Source of the DNA: Loripinus fragilis
Taxonomy: Eukaryota > Mollusca > Bivalvia > Lucinida > Lucinidae
Direction of reading: 5' to 3'
Length of the DNA: 64,000 nucleotides
Assembly: GCA_964019695.1 (NCBI GenBank)
Contig: OZ026522.1
Span: forward strand, 78,151,601 to 78,215,600
The notes under the pieces are model-generated. The model did not search any database and was not told the origin of the DNA. It was given only the letters and a program-made list of their open reading frames with translations. Made by a program: the position numbers and the translations under genes. The stretch's first letter is position 1. Each line of letters opens with the position of its first letter. Positions 27,141 through 36,050 of the stretch are shown here, one piece after another.

Positions 27141-27958
27141 ACAACTTTTATTTGACACTCTTGAGTGATAGTTCACTCAGTACATTTTCAAAAAATACGC
27201 AATGTGACTTTAAAGTGAAATTAGATCATTCCATACAAATTGAAAAAGATAATTGGGAAGTAGGTTTGGTAGAAGTCATAACTCCAACTGAAGTAAATAA
27301 TATCACTAAGGAAAACAATTATGTGATTTTAAGATTTACTGATAGAAAAATGTGTGAAGACATTGATAATTGTACAAAGTATGTATCATATGTAGACCAA
27401 AAAATCTATATCCAAAATGGTTATTATGCTTCTCCACGCCATTTGGTCGAAGAAATTCAAAAAAGCATCAATTTTCGATATGGACTGACACTAAAAAATA
27501 GCAATGCTACCATTTCAATCACTTATGGTGAAAACAGTGCTCGAGTCAAACTTGATGTTCAAGATCCTACAAAAGTCCAAATTATTTTTCCAAAGGCAAT
27601 TGCAGAAATATTAGGTGTAGATAGAAATTATTTTGATAAACCATTAGGAAATGAAAAATACATTTTCAGATATGGTGTGGATTTAAATACAAAAATTCAC
27701 CAACTTTACATTTACTCTGATTTAGCAAGCTATACATTTATTGGTGATGTTACTGCACCTATTTTGAGAGTATTGCCATTTGAAAGTAAAAGAGAAAACA
27801 ATCATTTACATCAAGAATTTGTCAATGTACACTACGTTCCAGTGGCAAAATCTTTCATAGATCAGGTGCACATTAGTATAAAAGGTGATACAGGTGAAAA
27901 TGTGCCATTTATCTCTGGGAAAACGTTAGTGAAACTACATTTTCGACAGAAAGAATAA
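27137..27958 (+). CDS. Candidate minor capsid (penton) protein (273 aa)
   Basis: The N-terminus NNFYLTLLSDSSLSTFSKNT, followed by KDNWEVGLVEVITPTE, is the hallmark of a protein present in nearly every animal Polinton. The family is beta-rich and thought to be the single jelly-roll vertex (penton base) subunit. Its place two genes before the major capsid protein agrees. Predicted strands alternate through the whole length with few helices and no membrane segment. The ATG overlaps the previous stop as ATGA, and its TAA stop overlaps the next start as TAATG. Assignment to penton is from family knowledge and context; no active site exists to confirm it. Confidence 0.65.
   Translation: MNNFYLTLLSDSSLSTFSKNTQCDFKVKLDHSIQIEKDNWEVGLVEVITPTEVNNITKENNYVILRFTDRKMCEDIDNCTKYVSYVDQKIYIQNGYYASPRHLVEEIQKSINFRYGLTLKNSNATISITYGENSARVKLDVQDPTKVQIIFPKAIAEILGVDRNYFDKPLGNEKYIFRYGVDLNTKIHQLYIYSDLASYTFIGDVTAPILRVLPFESKRENNHLHQEFVNVHYVPVAKSFIDQVHISIKGDTGENVPFISGKTLVKLHFRQKE
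27878..27886 (+). promoter_or_regulatory. TATA box inside the penton gene
   Basis: TATAAAAGG about 80 bases before the ATG of the 149-aa gene. It could start a transcript with a ~50-base leader. Confidence 0.35.
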
Positions 27959-28407
27959 TGTTGAAACAATCGAGAAGCATTATGTCTCTTCAATCTGGGA
28001 AAGGAGACTTTCCCGTGTACAGAGGCGTTTCAAGACAATATGGCAATGGTTTAGGATCCATTTTTAAAGCTGCATTGAGAACAGTGATTCCAATTTTAAA
28101 ACCTGTCGCAAAAGCAAGTTTAAAAAGCGTGAAAAAAGTAGCTAAAGATCAAGGGGTTCAAGCTCTAAAAGACATTGTGGGTGGTGAAAATGTAAAAAAA
28201 GTTTTAAAACAAAGAGGAAAAACAGCTTTGAAATCTTTTGGTCAGTCTACTATAAATCAGTTGGCTATAAATTCAACTCAAAAACGCAAAAAGCCTCAGT
28301 CTCAATCTAGACACCGAACTGTTAAGAGGGGTTTTAAAAGCAGAGCAAAAAAGTTTAATCCAATTAAACGTCTGGTATTTGAAAAAGATATATTTGACGA
28401 AAAATGA
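27958..28407 (+). CDS. Candidate pVI-like membrane-active virion protein (149 aa)
   Basis: Begins MLKQSRSIMSLQSGKGDFPV; an internal ATG (M9) may be the main start. GKGDFPVYRGVSRQYGNGLG is the family motif of a small Polinton virion protein that lies before the major capsid gene. It is followed by an amphipathic, alanine/lysine-rich helix (SIFKAALRTVIPILKPVAK), then a basic C-terminus. The layout is like adenovirus pVI, which disrupts endosomes and links hexon to protease. The start overlaps the preceding stop (TAATG) and the stop overlaps the MCP start (ATGA), so translation is probably coupled. Confidence 0.6.
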   Translation: MLKQSRSIMSLQSGKGDFPVYRGVSRQYGNGLGSIFKAALRTVIPILKPVAKASLKSVKKVAKDQGVQALKDIVGGENVKKVLKQRGKTALKSFGQSTINQLAINSTQKRKKPQSQSRHRTVKRGFKSRAKKFNPIKRLVFEKDIFDEK

Positions 28408-29696
28408 TTCAACAAGGTTCTTGCGATTGCACTAAAACCGAATTGGATATGGAATCCATTCCACCCACCATGACTACCATGCAAGGCACTCAGTGGAATG
28501 ATTATCATCCCATCGCTTCTCTCGATAGTCATCATGCACCCATTGAATTTCTAATTCCACCTCACACCGAGTTTTACACTGATTTGTCTCAAGCCTATCT
28601 GTATATCAAATTCAGAATCTTACAACAAACGGGTGAAGATCTTGAAACTGATGCAAAAGTATTTCCAATTAACAACTTTTTTCACAGTATGTTCAGTGGC
28701 ATCGATTTGTATATCAACAATAAATTGATCACGAATAATTCAGACACGTATCCATACAGAGCATACCTTGAAAATTTGTTTTCTTATGGTTCTGATGTCA
28801 AAGATAATCAACTGAAAGCAGCAGAATTTTGGTCTGAGGATGAAGCAGGAGCTTTTGAAGATATAACAAATACATCTATCACTGATCGTGGCAAACGCGT
28901 AGCAAAAAGCAAATCAGTGGAGCTTCAGGGTAAATTACATTTGGATCTTGCTATGCAAGAGAAGTATTTACCTAATGGCTTAGAATTCAAACTTAGACTC
29001 AATCGATCATCTCCTCAGTTTTGTTTGATGAGTGATAATTCTCCTGCAAAAATCAAAATTGATACTGCTATCTTGAGAGTACGAAATGTACAGCTTCTAC
29101 CAGCCATTAGCAATGAACTGAATCAAACTATTGCTCATCATAATGCTAAATTTCCGATCAGAAGAGCTGAAGTCAAAACTTTTACAATCAGTAGTGGCAC
29201 AAGATCTAAAATTGAAGACCATCTTCTCACTGGTCAACTTCCAAAACGAGTTTTTATTGGCTTAGTATTAAATGAGGCATCTAATGGGACTTTGGAAACT
29301 AATCCTTTCTTTTTCCAACATTTCAACCTAAGTAAAATGGATGTCACTTGTGATGGACATAGTGTCTATGGAAAACCATTTGAACCTAGATTTGGAAATG
29401 ATCAGTATCTCAGGTCTTTCCTATCAGTTTACCAAGCATTGGCAAGTCAGAATCAGGTCCAAAATTGCAACATTGATTATGAAGATTACAAAGGAGGTTA
29501 CTGCTTTTGGGGATATGATTTGACACCAGATCAAGCAGCCGATCAGTCTCATTTGCACCCTATAAAAACTGGGAACCTCAGATTGGAGCTTCAGTTTGCA
29601 ACATCACTTGACAAGACGATCAACGTGCTTGTGTATGCAGAGTTTGACAACCTGATAGAAATCAACGTACTTAGAGAAGTTACCACAGATTACTAA
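28404..29696 (+). CDS. MCP: Major capsid protein, double jelly-roll (430 aa)
   Basis: Forms the icosahedral shell. Recognised from the family pattern: FLIPPHTEFYTDLSQAYLYI (about 49-68), then PINNFFHSMFSGIDLYINNK (about 87-106), YPYRAYLENLFSYG, and later VELQGKLHLDLA with LPNGLEFKLRLNR. The second half has KFPIRRAEVKTFTI and NPFFFQHFNL. These are two successive jelly-roll folds as in Polinton, virophage and adintovirus capsid proteins. Length is slightly short of the 450-650 aa often seen, but both halves are present. The start overlaps the preceding stop codon. No break is seen. Confidence 0.92.
   Translation: MIQQGSCDCTKTELDMESIPPTMTTMQGTQWNDYHPIASLDSHHAPIEFLIPPHTEFYTDLSQAYLYIKFRILQQTGEDLETDAKVFPINNFFHSMFSGIDLYINNKLITNNSDTYPYRAYLENLFSYGSDVKDNQLKAAEFWSEDEAGAFEDITNTSITDRGKRVAKSKSVELQGKLHLDLAMQEKYLPNGLEFKLRLNRSSPQFCLMSDNSPAKIKIDTAILRVRNVQLLPAISNELNQTIAHHNAKFPIRRAEVKTFTISSGTRSKIEDHLLTGQLPKRVFIGLVLNEASNGTLETNPFFFQHFNLSKMDVTCDGHSVYGKPFEPRFGNDQYLRSFLSVYQALASQNQVQNCNIDYEDYKGGYCFWGYDLTPDQAADQSHLHPIKTGNLRLELQFATSLDKTINVLVYAEFDNLIEINVLREVTTDY
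29561..29567 (+). promoter_or_regulatory. TATA box inside the MCP gene
   Basis: TATAAAA 138 bases before the ATG at 29699. A similar box (30149) lies 137 bases before the protease ATG; both are embedded in upstream codons. Confidence 0.3.
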
Positions 29697-29698
29697 AG

Positions 29699-30283
29699 AT
29701 GAATGCAGGATACTTCATTGAACAGGACTTGATGTACCAAACAGATGCATACAGTGCAACAGTCCAGCCATCAGATGAGAAGAGTACCTTACAGAAAGAA
29801 GTAGAAGACAATGAGGATATTGATTGTCTTATGAAAACTCTTCTAAAACAAGCCATATTGACTTGTCTAAAGATGGCAGTTGGAGACTGTGCGAAGCATG
29901 AATGTCATGGATGCAAAATGAACCACCCAAGTCAGAAATACCACGATATTTGTCTATGGACTTCTCCAAGAGAATGGATTGAAGATTATGGATGTCATGA
30001 TCCAGCCTTAGAGGGCCTAAACATCTACGATGTGATGAAAGACTTTGACGATAGAATCTGGAACTATCTGTATGGCGACAGTTTGCGACACCCTATGGAC
30101 TTTACAACAGGGATCAATCACCTTACGCCAGAAGAAAATCAAGAAGCCTATAAAAACTGGCAGTACTTCAAGAAAAATCAAGGTGACTTAACAGAACAGT
30201 GGAAGACGTACTGGGCCAAGAAACTCATAGAATCCTATGAAGAAAAGGAAACTGAAGAAAACGAGAGCCCAGAAACAGAATAA
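29699..30283 (+). CDS. Conserved Cys/His protein of unknown role (194 aa)
   Basis: Starts two bases after the MCP stop. Residues about 61-86 carry CAKHECHGCKMNHPSQKYHD followed by CLW, a possible zinc-binding cluster (four Cys, several His). I know the 'C-GC..-HPSQ..H..C' pattern from small proteins near the 3' end of animal Polintons, function unknown. The middle is acidic and aromatic (WIEDYGCHD, DFDDRIWNYLYGD) and the tail is strongly acidic (EEKETEENESPETE). It may be a regulator or scaffold. It is followed by the protease gene after two bases. Confidence 0.6.
   Translation: MNAGYFIEQDLMYQTDAYSATVQPSDEKSTLQKEVEDNEDIDCLMKTLLKQAILTCLKMAVGDCAKHECHGCKMNHPSQKYHDICLWTSPREWIEDYGCHDPALEGLNIYDVMKDFDDRIWNYLYGDSLRHPMDFTTGINHLTPEENQEAYKNWQYFKKNQGDLTEQWKTYWAKKLIESYEEKETEENESPETE
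30149..30156 (+). promoter_or_regulatory. TATA box inside the Cys/His gene
   Basis: TATAAAAA 137 bases before the protease ATG, embedded in coding sequence. Confidence 0.3.
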
Positions 30284-30285
30284 AA

Positions 30286-30870
30286 ATGAACACTGTTGAA
30301 CTAATCAAAGTCATAAACAATATACCTGTGAAAGGAGAAGTATGTGCCAAGGATTTACTACCAGAGAAGAAACCACTGGATATGAAGGCTTACATTGTAA
30401 ATACAGATATATCCACAGATCCAGGAGAACATTGGGTGGCTATCTACTTCAGAAGAGATCAAGTTATCTACTTCGATTCATATGGAAGACCACCAGAAGA
30501 ACAATATGTTCTACCATTTATTGAAAGAAACTCTACAAGATGGATCCATAACAAAGAATGCTTACAGAGTCCATGGAGCAAAGCATGTGGAATTTGGTGT
30601 ATCTACATCATTCACCAGCTCAACAAAGGACTAGATCTAAACACAGCCATTCATCAAGAACTATATGGAACTGGAGATGATTTATACCAGAATGACAGAG
30701 ATATCGAGATGTGGTTCATCTATAACTATGCCAGAGTCATCCTATCCAAGAATGGAATGAGACGCATGGCTCCTCCTGACTTTTTATTCAAACACAGAAT
30801 ACAGACTTGTAAATGTCATAATTATTCACATCACCTTTCAAAGAAGTATCCTAAGTATAATATGTTGTAA
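30286..30870 (+). CDS. PRO: Adenain-like maturation cysteine protease (194 aa)
   Basis: Cleaves capsid precursors during maturation. Catalytic residues of the Ulp1/adenain family are in order: H49 (GEHWVAIYF), D64 (IYFDSYGRPP), Q94 (LQSPWSKACG) and C101 (ACGIWC). Length is close to the ~200 aa of adenoviral protease. The C-terminus has a Cys/His cluster (CKCHNYSHH) that could bind metal or cofactor. The ATG follows the previous stop after two bases. It is the last gene of the late block; a poly(A) signal lies 86 bases after its stop. Confidence 0.9.
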   Translation: MNTVELIKVINNIPVKGEVCAKDLLPEKKPLDMKAYIVNTDISTDPGEHWVAIYFRRDQVIYFDSYGRPPEEQYVLPFIERNSTRWIHNKECLQSPWSKACGIWCIYIIHQLNKGLDLNTAIHQELYGTGDDLYQNDRDIEMWFIYNYARVILSKNGMRRMAPPDFLFKHRIQTCKCHNYSHHLSKKYPKYNML

Positions 30871-30896
30871 ATATGTTAAGGGAAATTATTGTAAAC

Positions 30897-30961
30897 AATG
30901 AACAGAGGGACGGCCCTAATCCTCTGTCATTGTAATCAGTTATAGTTAGCGGGGCAATAAA
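30897..30961 (+). terminator. 3' end of the late block: imperfect hairpin and AATAAA
   Basis: ACAGAGG and CCTCTGT (about 30902-30927), extended by AATG/CATT, form a stem around 'gacggccctaat'. AATAAA follows at 30956-30961. Unlike the three early genes there is no histone-type stem-loop, so late mRNAs appear to be polyadenylated. Confidence 0.55.
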
Positions 30962-31041
30962 GTTATAGAAATGTTCACCAATCTTTGTTGTTCTTTTCAT
31001 TAAAAAATCAGTAGTAGTAAGCTTGAGACGGCTAGCTATAC

Positions 31042-31490
31042 ACTAGTTAACGCTACAGAGTGATGCCTCTAGGAGTTGAGGTCTTAATTGACCAAGAGAC
31101 TCTAAGACGCATGGTACTTAGTAGCCTTGACTATTACACACACCATATACCACCACATACTATACCCCCTAAAATGACTAAGTTATCTTCAAAGCTGAAT
31201 TTAACTAAGTTATTTTATATATCATCACAGCAGGACCTTTATTCCCCTCAAAAAATGTTATTTCCCAACAGCCCAGGAATCATAATCACAACCCAACAAG
31301 TGAATATGACCAGGAAACTATCACAATCATAGGCCCAACCAAAATACCCCTAAAATAAACTAAGTTATTCACAGCTAGTCACTCAAGCTTACCAGGGTTG
31401 GCATCTATGGCACAAATTTTTAGCCTGAAAAATTCTAAGTTCTTTTCAGGCTTAAAAAAAATTTGTGCCAGAGTGCCTACCATTACTACT
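31042..31490. repeat. Right terminal inverted repeat
   Basis: 449 bp. Reverse complement of the left outer block (31340-31490) and inner block (31042-31140), with about two mismatches per 100 bases where aligned. It lacks the expanded ~70-bp array and the TAGTATTAC hairpin of the left end. The terminal palindrome (31396-31481) is kept. Confidence 0.85.
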
Positions 31491-31496
31491 CATGTA
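31491..31496. repeat. Right target-site duplication (catgta)
   Basis: Matches the satellite consensus 'gcatgtaac' and differs by one base from the left copy at 13475-13480. Confidence 0.8.
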
Positions 31497-32036
31497 ACGC
31501 ATTTATAAGTCCCTTGTCGGATCCTGCCGAATTTCGAATCCATACGAGATATTATGAGTTTCTTTGTTGCCTGCAAGAATGAAGAAGATGCGATTAAAAA
31601 TGAAGGCGCTAGAGTGGTCACAACATTATTCATTGATTTTCCAGACGCTCAAGGGCAGATAACTCCGAAGCCAGCGATGGGATCTTGCAAAAAATCAAAC
31701 TCATCAGGGCTTTTATGGTTGGTATTGTCACCTGCAAGAATGAAGAAGATCCGTCCAAAAATGAAGGTTCTAGAGTGGTCACAACATTTCTCCCATTATT
31801 AGCCTATGGGGATTTTTCCAAACGCTCAAGGGTATGTAACTAACAAGTCCCTTGTTGCCTGCAAGAATGAAGAAGATCCTATCAAAAGTGAAGGCGCTAG
31901 AGTGGTCACAACATTATTCATTGATTTTTCATACGCTCAAGGGCAGAAAACTCCGAAGTCAGCGATGGAATCTTGCCGAAATTTAAACTCATCCGAGCTT
32001 TAATATTATAGTTGTCCTTCTTGTCTGCAAGAATGA

Positions 32037-32191
32037 AAAATGTTGTGACCACTCTAGTGCTTTCAATTTTTAATGGATCTTCTTCATAAGACATAAGACA
32101 AATTTTAATCTCCGACTTTAAATAAAATTTGTCTTATGTCTTATGAAGAAGATCCATTCAAAATTGAAAGCACTAGAGTGGTCACAACATT
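32037..32191. repeat. Inverted duplication inside Satellite A
   Basis: 'Aatgttgtgaccactctagt' at the left is mirrored by 'actagagtggtcacaacatt' at the right. The arms continue through 'gatcttcttcataagacata' and 'agacaaattt', giving about 70-bp arms with few mismatches around a ~12-base centre. Confidence 0.8.
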
Positions 32192-33229
32192 TTTGCCATT
32201 ATAAGTCTATATAGGGAATTTTCCAAACGCTCAAGGGCATGTAACTCATAAGTCCCTGGTCGGATCCTGTCGAATTTCAAACCCATCCGAGATATTATGG
32301 ATGTCCTTGTTGCCTGCAACAATGAAGAAGATCCGATCAAAAATGAAGAATTAAAAGAGAAGTTCGTGTACCACATTGTAACATTAATCATTTGCTATTT
32401 ATTTATGTTTAAAAAATCTTTCAACATGTGTTAGTATGAGAAAATGAAAATAGCAGAGTAGTTCATTAAATGTCAAAATTTGTGGAATAGGGTATACAGT
32501 AAGAATTGGAAAAGTATATACAGCTGGTTGTCAACAGACTTTTTGCTGGGCCGTCACCAGACATTTTCAGGTCTAAAAGTCTGCTGGCAGCCCTCGCCTT
32601 TTTTTATCAAAGCCAATACTTATTGTTCAATGTATTTCGGACGGTGACCCTAAAATGCGTAAAGGACTCCTTTTCGCGTAAAGGACTCTTTTTCGCGAAA
32701 AGGAGTTTTATTTTTGCGAAAAGGACTTTTATTATGGCTAAAACTATTAAGTAGGATTAAGTTTGATATTTACTATTATAAAACTGAAGTTAAACGATAT
32801 TAATCTATCAATATATGCAGTAGAAATCGTTTTTAAAACGATATTTCACGGCAATAGCAGAAATATGACTTACGAAAAGGAGTTTCATTATTGAGAAAAG
32901 AACTTTGTATCTGATCTAAAAAAAATCTTATTTATTTTTATTCTTATTTTTATTCTTATTTGCATGCTATTATTTTTAAGGAATACAGTAGAAATTAGCA
33001 TTGTTTGAATAAATCAAAACTCCAGATGTCGAGTTTTGAGTATTTGGGACAATTGCACCTTGAAAAGGACTCAATTCCGCGTAAAAGAGTTTTATTCTTA
33101 CGAAAAGGACTTCGTTTTTCGGTTTTGCGTAAAGGACTTGATCTTCATATATTACGTTCCCGAAAGAAGCCTGGACTTTGGACGATTTATAATGCCTGGT
33201 AATAAATTACTTCCCTGAGTTATATTTAT

Positions 33230-35285
33230 AAAAATAGCAAAGTTTTGAAGGCTAAAATGTGCCCTAGAATGCACCAAGTTGCAACATTTTAAAAACAAAT
33301 CCTGTGGGGGGGGGGGGCATGCCCCCGGACCCCCTAGCATGGCTTAGCGCCTTCTGCGCTCGCAGGAAAATACTTCTTGTTTCAATTATGATGAAAAAGA
33401 TTTGTATTTTGTGACATGTTTAAAGGAAACCGAGAAGTTCAAATCATCTCCTACAAGCAAATATTATGCCAAGTTAAAGCAATCAACGGCAACTTAGTTA
33501 TCGATAAGTTAAACTACAGAAACGGCGTATTGAGATCTAATACTTCTTTCATAAATATTTTTTGTGTGCACTGGAAATATGAGACGCATTATTTTATATT
33601 TTACGCTAAGTTCGAATCAACTCATACCGTAAATTTAGCATTGGGGGTTTTAGCGAGAATGTGCCCATGCACCGACTCATATGAGCCTTCGCTGCCCGAG
33701 AGGAATATTAGGTTACCGAAAATTGTTTTTTTTTCTATTTTTCAGTGTTAGATATATTTCAGCGCCTATTTCTATCTCGTTTTAAAGCAGTGAGGGTTCT
33801 AGCGAGAATGTGCCCATGCGCAGACTCATTTAAGCCTTCGCTGCTCGAGAGGATAAGTGTTATATTTCGTCATTCCGTCCACAATCATCTGCTTCTAATA
33901 ATAGGTTTAGATAAACACCATTTTTGAGCGTATAGTTGTAAATATTTTCCTACCCATTAATTTTACCTTAAGTTTTGGGTGCTCAAAAGAACCGTCTCAT
34001 TGAGACGGTTCTTTTGAGTACCCACAATATAAGTTTTGGTTGAGAAATAATAAAATTATTTTTCGTTACGCACTCTTAGCTAATGGCCTATGTCGTCTGC
34101 TGATAGCATTTATAATACGTTTGAGCCCATATAAAATGGTAGGCCTGATCTGTATAACTCATGTTTGACAAAAGCATGCACAGCAATGGGCGATTGAATA
34201 GTAGTCAACAACCAAACATCCCTTGCCTAGTTAGGTTAATATGTTAATTGGCCATGTCTATTGTCAAAAAATGTGAAAAGCAATTCTAATCCGTTTATTC
34301 TGATTGATTTTGAGCAGATAGACCTTAATTGGGGACACGCGTGCAATATGCACAGCTAGCTAGAAGATGCTAGACGTATACAATATTTTCTTCATATGCA
34401 TGTACACGCCGCTCTTGCGAGAATGCGCATTTGTACAGGATTGACTAAGCCTTCGCTGCTCGCATGTATGTAATCTCTATTGATTTGAACTGTCTTGTCC
34501 ACAAAGATTCGTTCAGCTTCTTGCATCTTCTGGTCCGTTTTAATTGTGATTGGTGGTAGCGCTCAGAATGGTTATATTATATTGCATAGGGTACGAGACT
34601 TAAAGCGATTTTGAATCTTCGTGGATACAGCATACCTCTGGCGTTGTGTGCATGGTGATTGAAGATTCGTTTAAATTCTTGCATCTTCTGGTCCGTTTTA
34701 ATTGTGAATGGTGGTAACACTCAGAATGGTTATGTTGCAGAGTGTACAAGAAACCAAACGACTTTGAATCGTTGTGGATACAGCGCAGCTCTGACGCTGT
34801 TTGCATGGTGATTGAAGATTCGTTTAGCTTCTTGCATCTTATGGTCCGTTCTAACCGAAGGACTTCGAATCATAGTGAATACAGCGTAGCTTGGACGCAT
34901 ACACATTTTGATTGAAAGTTCTTTTGGCTTCTTGCATTTTATGTACATTTTATGTACATTTTATCGTCCGATGATAGTTGATTTGAGCCGCGGCATGAGA
35001 TTTCCAACAATGTGGCATTTTGACTAAGAAACTCCAAATAAACTTTCGTTAGTAGTTAAACGTTCGTGGAAATAATTAAGCGACTATCAGGGGCTCTGGT
35101 CAGACTTTGCATATGCACAGTCTGGTCTAGGCCTTTGCTTGTTGAATATAACACATTGTTGGCAATCTCATTTCTGGACCTGCGCCATTGAGCAGGTTCG
35201 TCACAGTCTTTGTTGCTCTACTATGCCAAACGTATCTATATCTCGATGTGCTTATGCTTCATTTTCGCAAGATGCTTACCTATTA
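33230..35285. other. Interior of the foldback: mixed repeats, no gene
   Basis: Contains two similar blocks, 'tagcgagaatgtgcccatgc' with 'agccttcgctgc', at about 33650 and 33800 (third, diverged, at 34415). It also holds one GAACCGTCTC palindrome (33982-34018), three to four ~140-bp tandem units at 34500-34940 ('gattgaagattcgttta', 'cttgcatcttctggtccgtt'), and a partial MITE near 34980-35185. No coding gene is supported. Confidence 0.55.
33982..34018. repeat. Palindrome 'AAGAACCGTCTC-atTGAGACGGTTCTT', copy 1
   Basis: Nearly perfect 37-base palindrome at the centre of a dispersed ~150-bp element. Other cores are at 38765-38802, about 41470-41511 (degenerate), 43085-43122, 59398-59435 and about 63277-63310 (broken). 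The flanks share 'cttatttctcaac.aaaacata' and 'aaacatatg'. Confidence 0.75.
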
Positions 35286-36050
35286 AGATCATTTATAAAT
35301 ATAACTCAGGGAAGTAATTTATTACCAGGCATTATAAATCGTCCAAAGTCCAGGCTCTTTTCGTGAACGTAATATATGAAGATCACGTCCTTTACGCAAA
35401 ACCGAAAAACGAAGTCCTTTTCGTAAGAATAAAACTCCTTTACGCGGAATTGAGTCCTTTTCAAGGTGCAATTGTCCCAAATACTCAAAACTCGACATCT
35501 GGAGTTTTGATATATACAAACAATGCTAATTTCTACTGTATTCCTTAAAAATAATAGCATGCAAACGGACATGGATATTCACACATAGTCTCAGACGGTA
35601 TCGACAGTCCTTTTCGCAATGCTATATATTGTATCGTACACTGGTGCTTTTTCTGATTATATTTTGAACACTAGATATCTGCTTGCTCACTATTATTCAA
35701 ATAAAAAAAATCAAGTAGTAATTATATTTATATAAATAATTAAATAAATAAATTAATAAGATTTTTTTTTAGATCAGATACAAAGTCCTTTTCTCAATAA
35801 TGAAACTCCTTTTCGTAAGTCATATTTCTTCTATTTCCGTGAAATATCGTTTCAAAAACGATTTCTACTGCATATATTGATATATTAATATCGTTTAACT
35901 TCAGTTTTTATAATAGTAAATATCAAACTTAATCCTACTTAATAGGTTTAGCCATAATAAAAGTCCTTTTCGCAAAAATAAAACTCCTTTTCGCGAAAAG
36001 GAGTCCTTTACGCGAAAAGGAGTCCTTTACGCATTTTAGGGTCACCCTAT

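Larger units (their letters stand above)
13481..31490. mobile_element. Complete Maverick/Polinton (adintovirus-type) element
   Basis: An 18,010-bp element bounded by inverted repeats beginning AGTAGTAATGG and by a 6-bp target duplication. It carries the Polinton core set uninterrupted: PolB, FtsK/HerA-type packaging ATPase, integrase, major and candidate minor capsid proteins, and adenain-like protease. The late genes form one plus-strand block and the early-type genes lie on both strands at the left. No frameshift or stop was seen in any core gene. Inverted-repeat copies differ by a few substitutions and one large length difference, so the insertion is not brand new. It can be read either as a transposon or as an integrated virus that encodes its own capsid. 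Confidence 0.95.
31491..32365. repeat. Satellite A array, right of the Polinton
   Basis: Continues the array cut at 13480, with the same blocks ('gcctgcaagaatgaagaaga', 'gcgctagagtggtcacaaca', 'gacgctcaagggcag'). It includes an inverted duplication at 32037-32191. Confidence 0.85.
32640..36050. repeat. Foldback structure with ~600-bp inverted arms
   Basis: The left arm (about 32640-33230) is the reverse complement of the right arm (about 35285-36050). Both carry repeated 'gcgtaaaggactc', 'tttttcgcgaaaaggag' and 'cgaaaaggacttttattatgg' motifs and end inward with 'taataaattacttccctgag'. The right arm has an extra ~150 bp. Arm frames such as 33005-33202 and 35322-35519 are the same non-coding sequence in two orientations. 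It may be a foldback transposon or a large inverted duplication; no transposase was seen between the arms. Confidence 0.75.
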
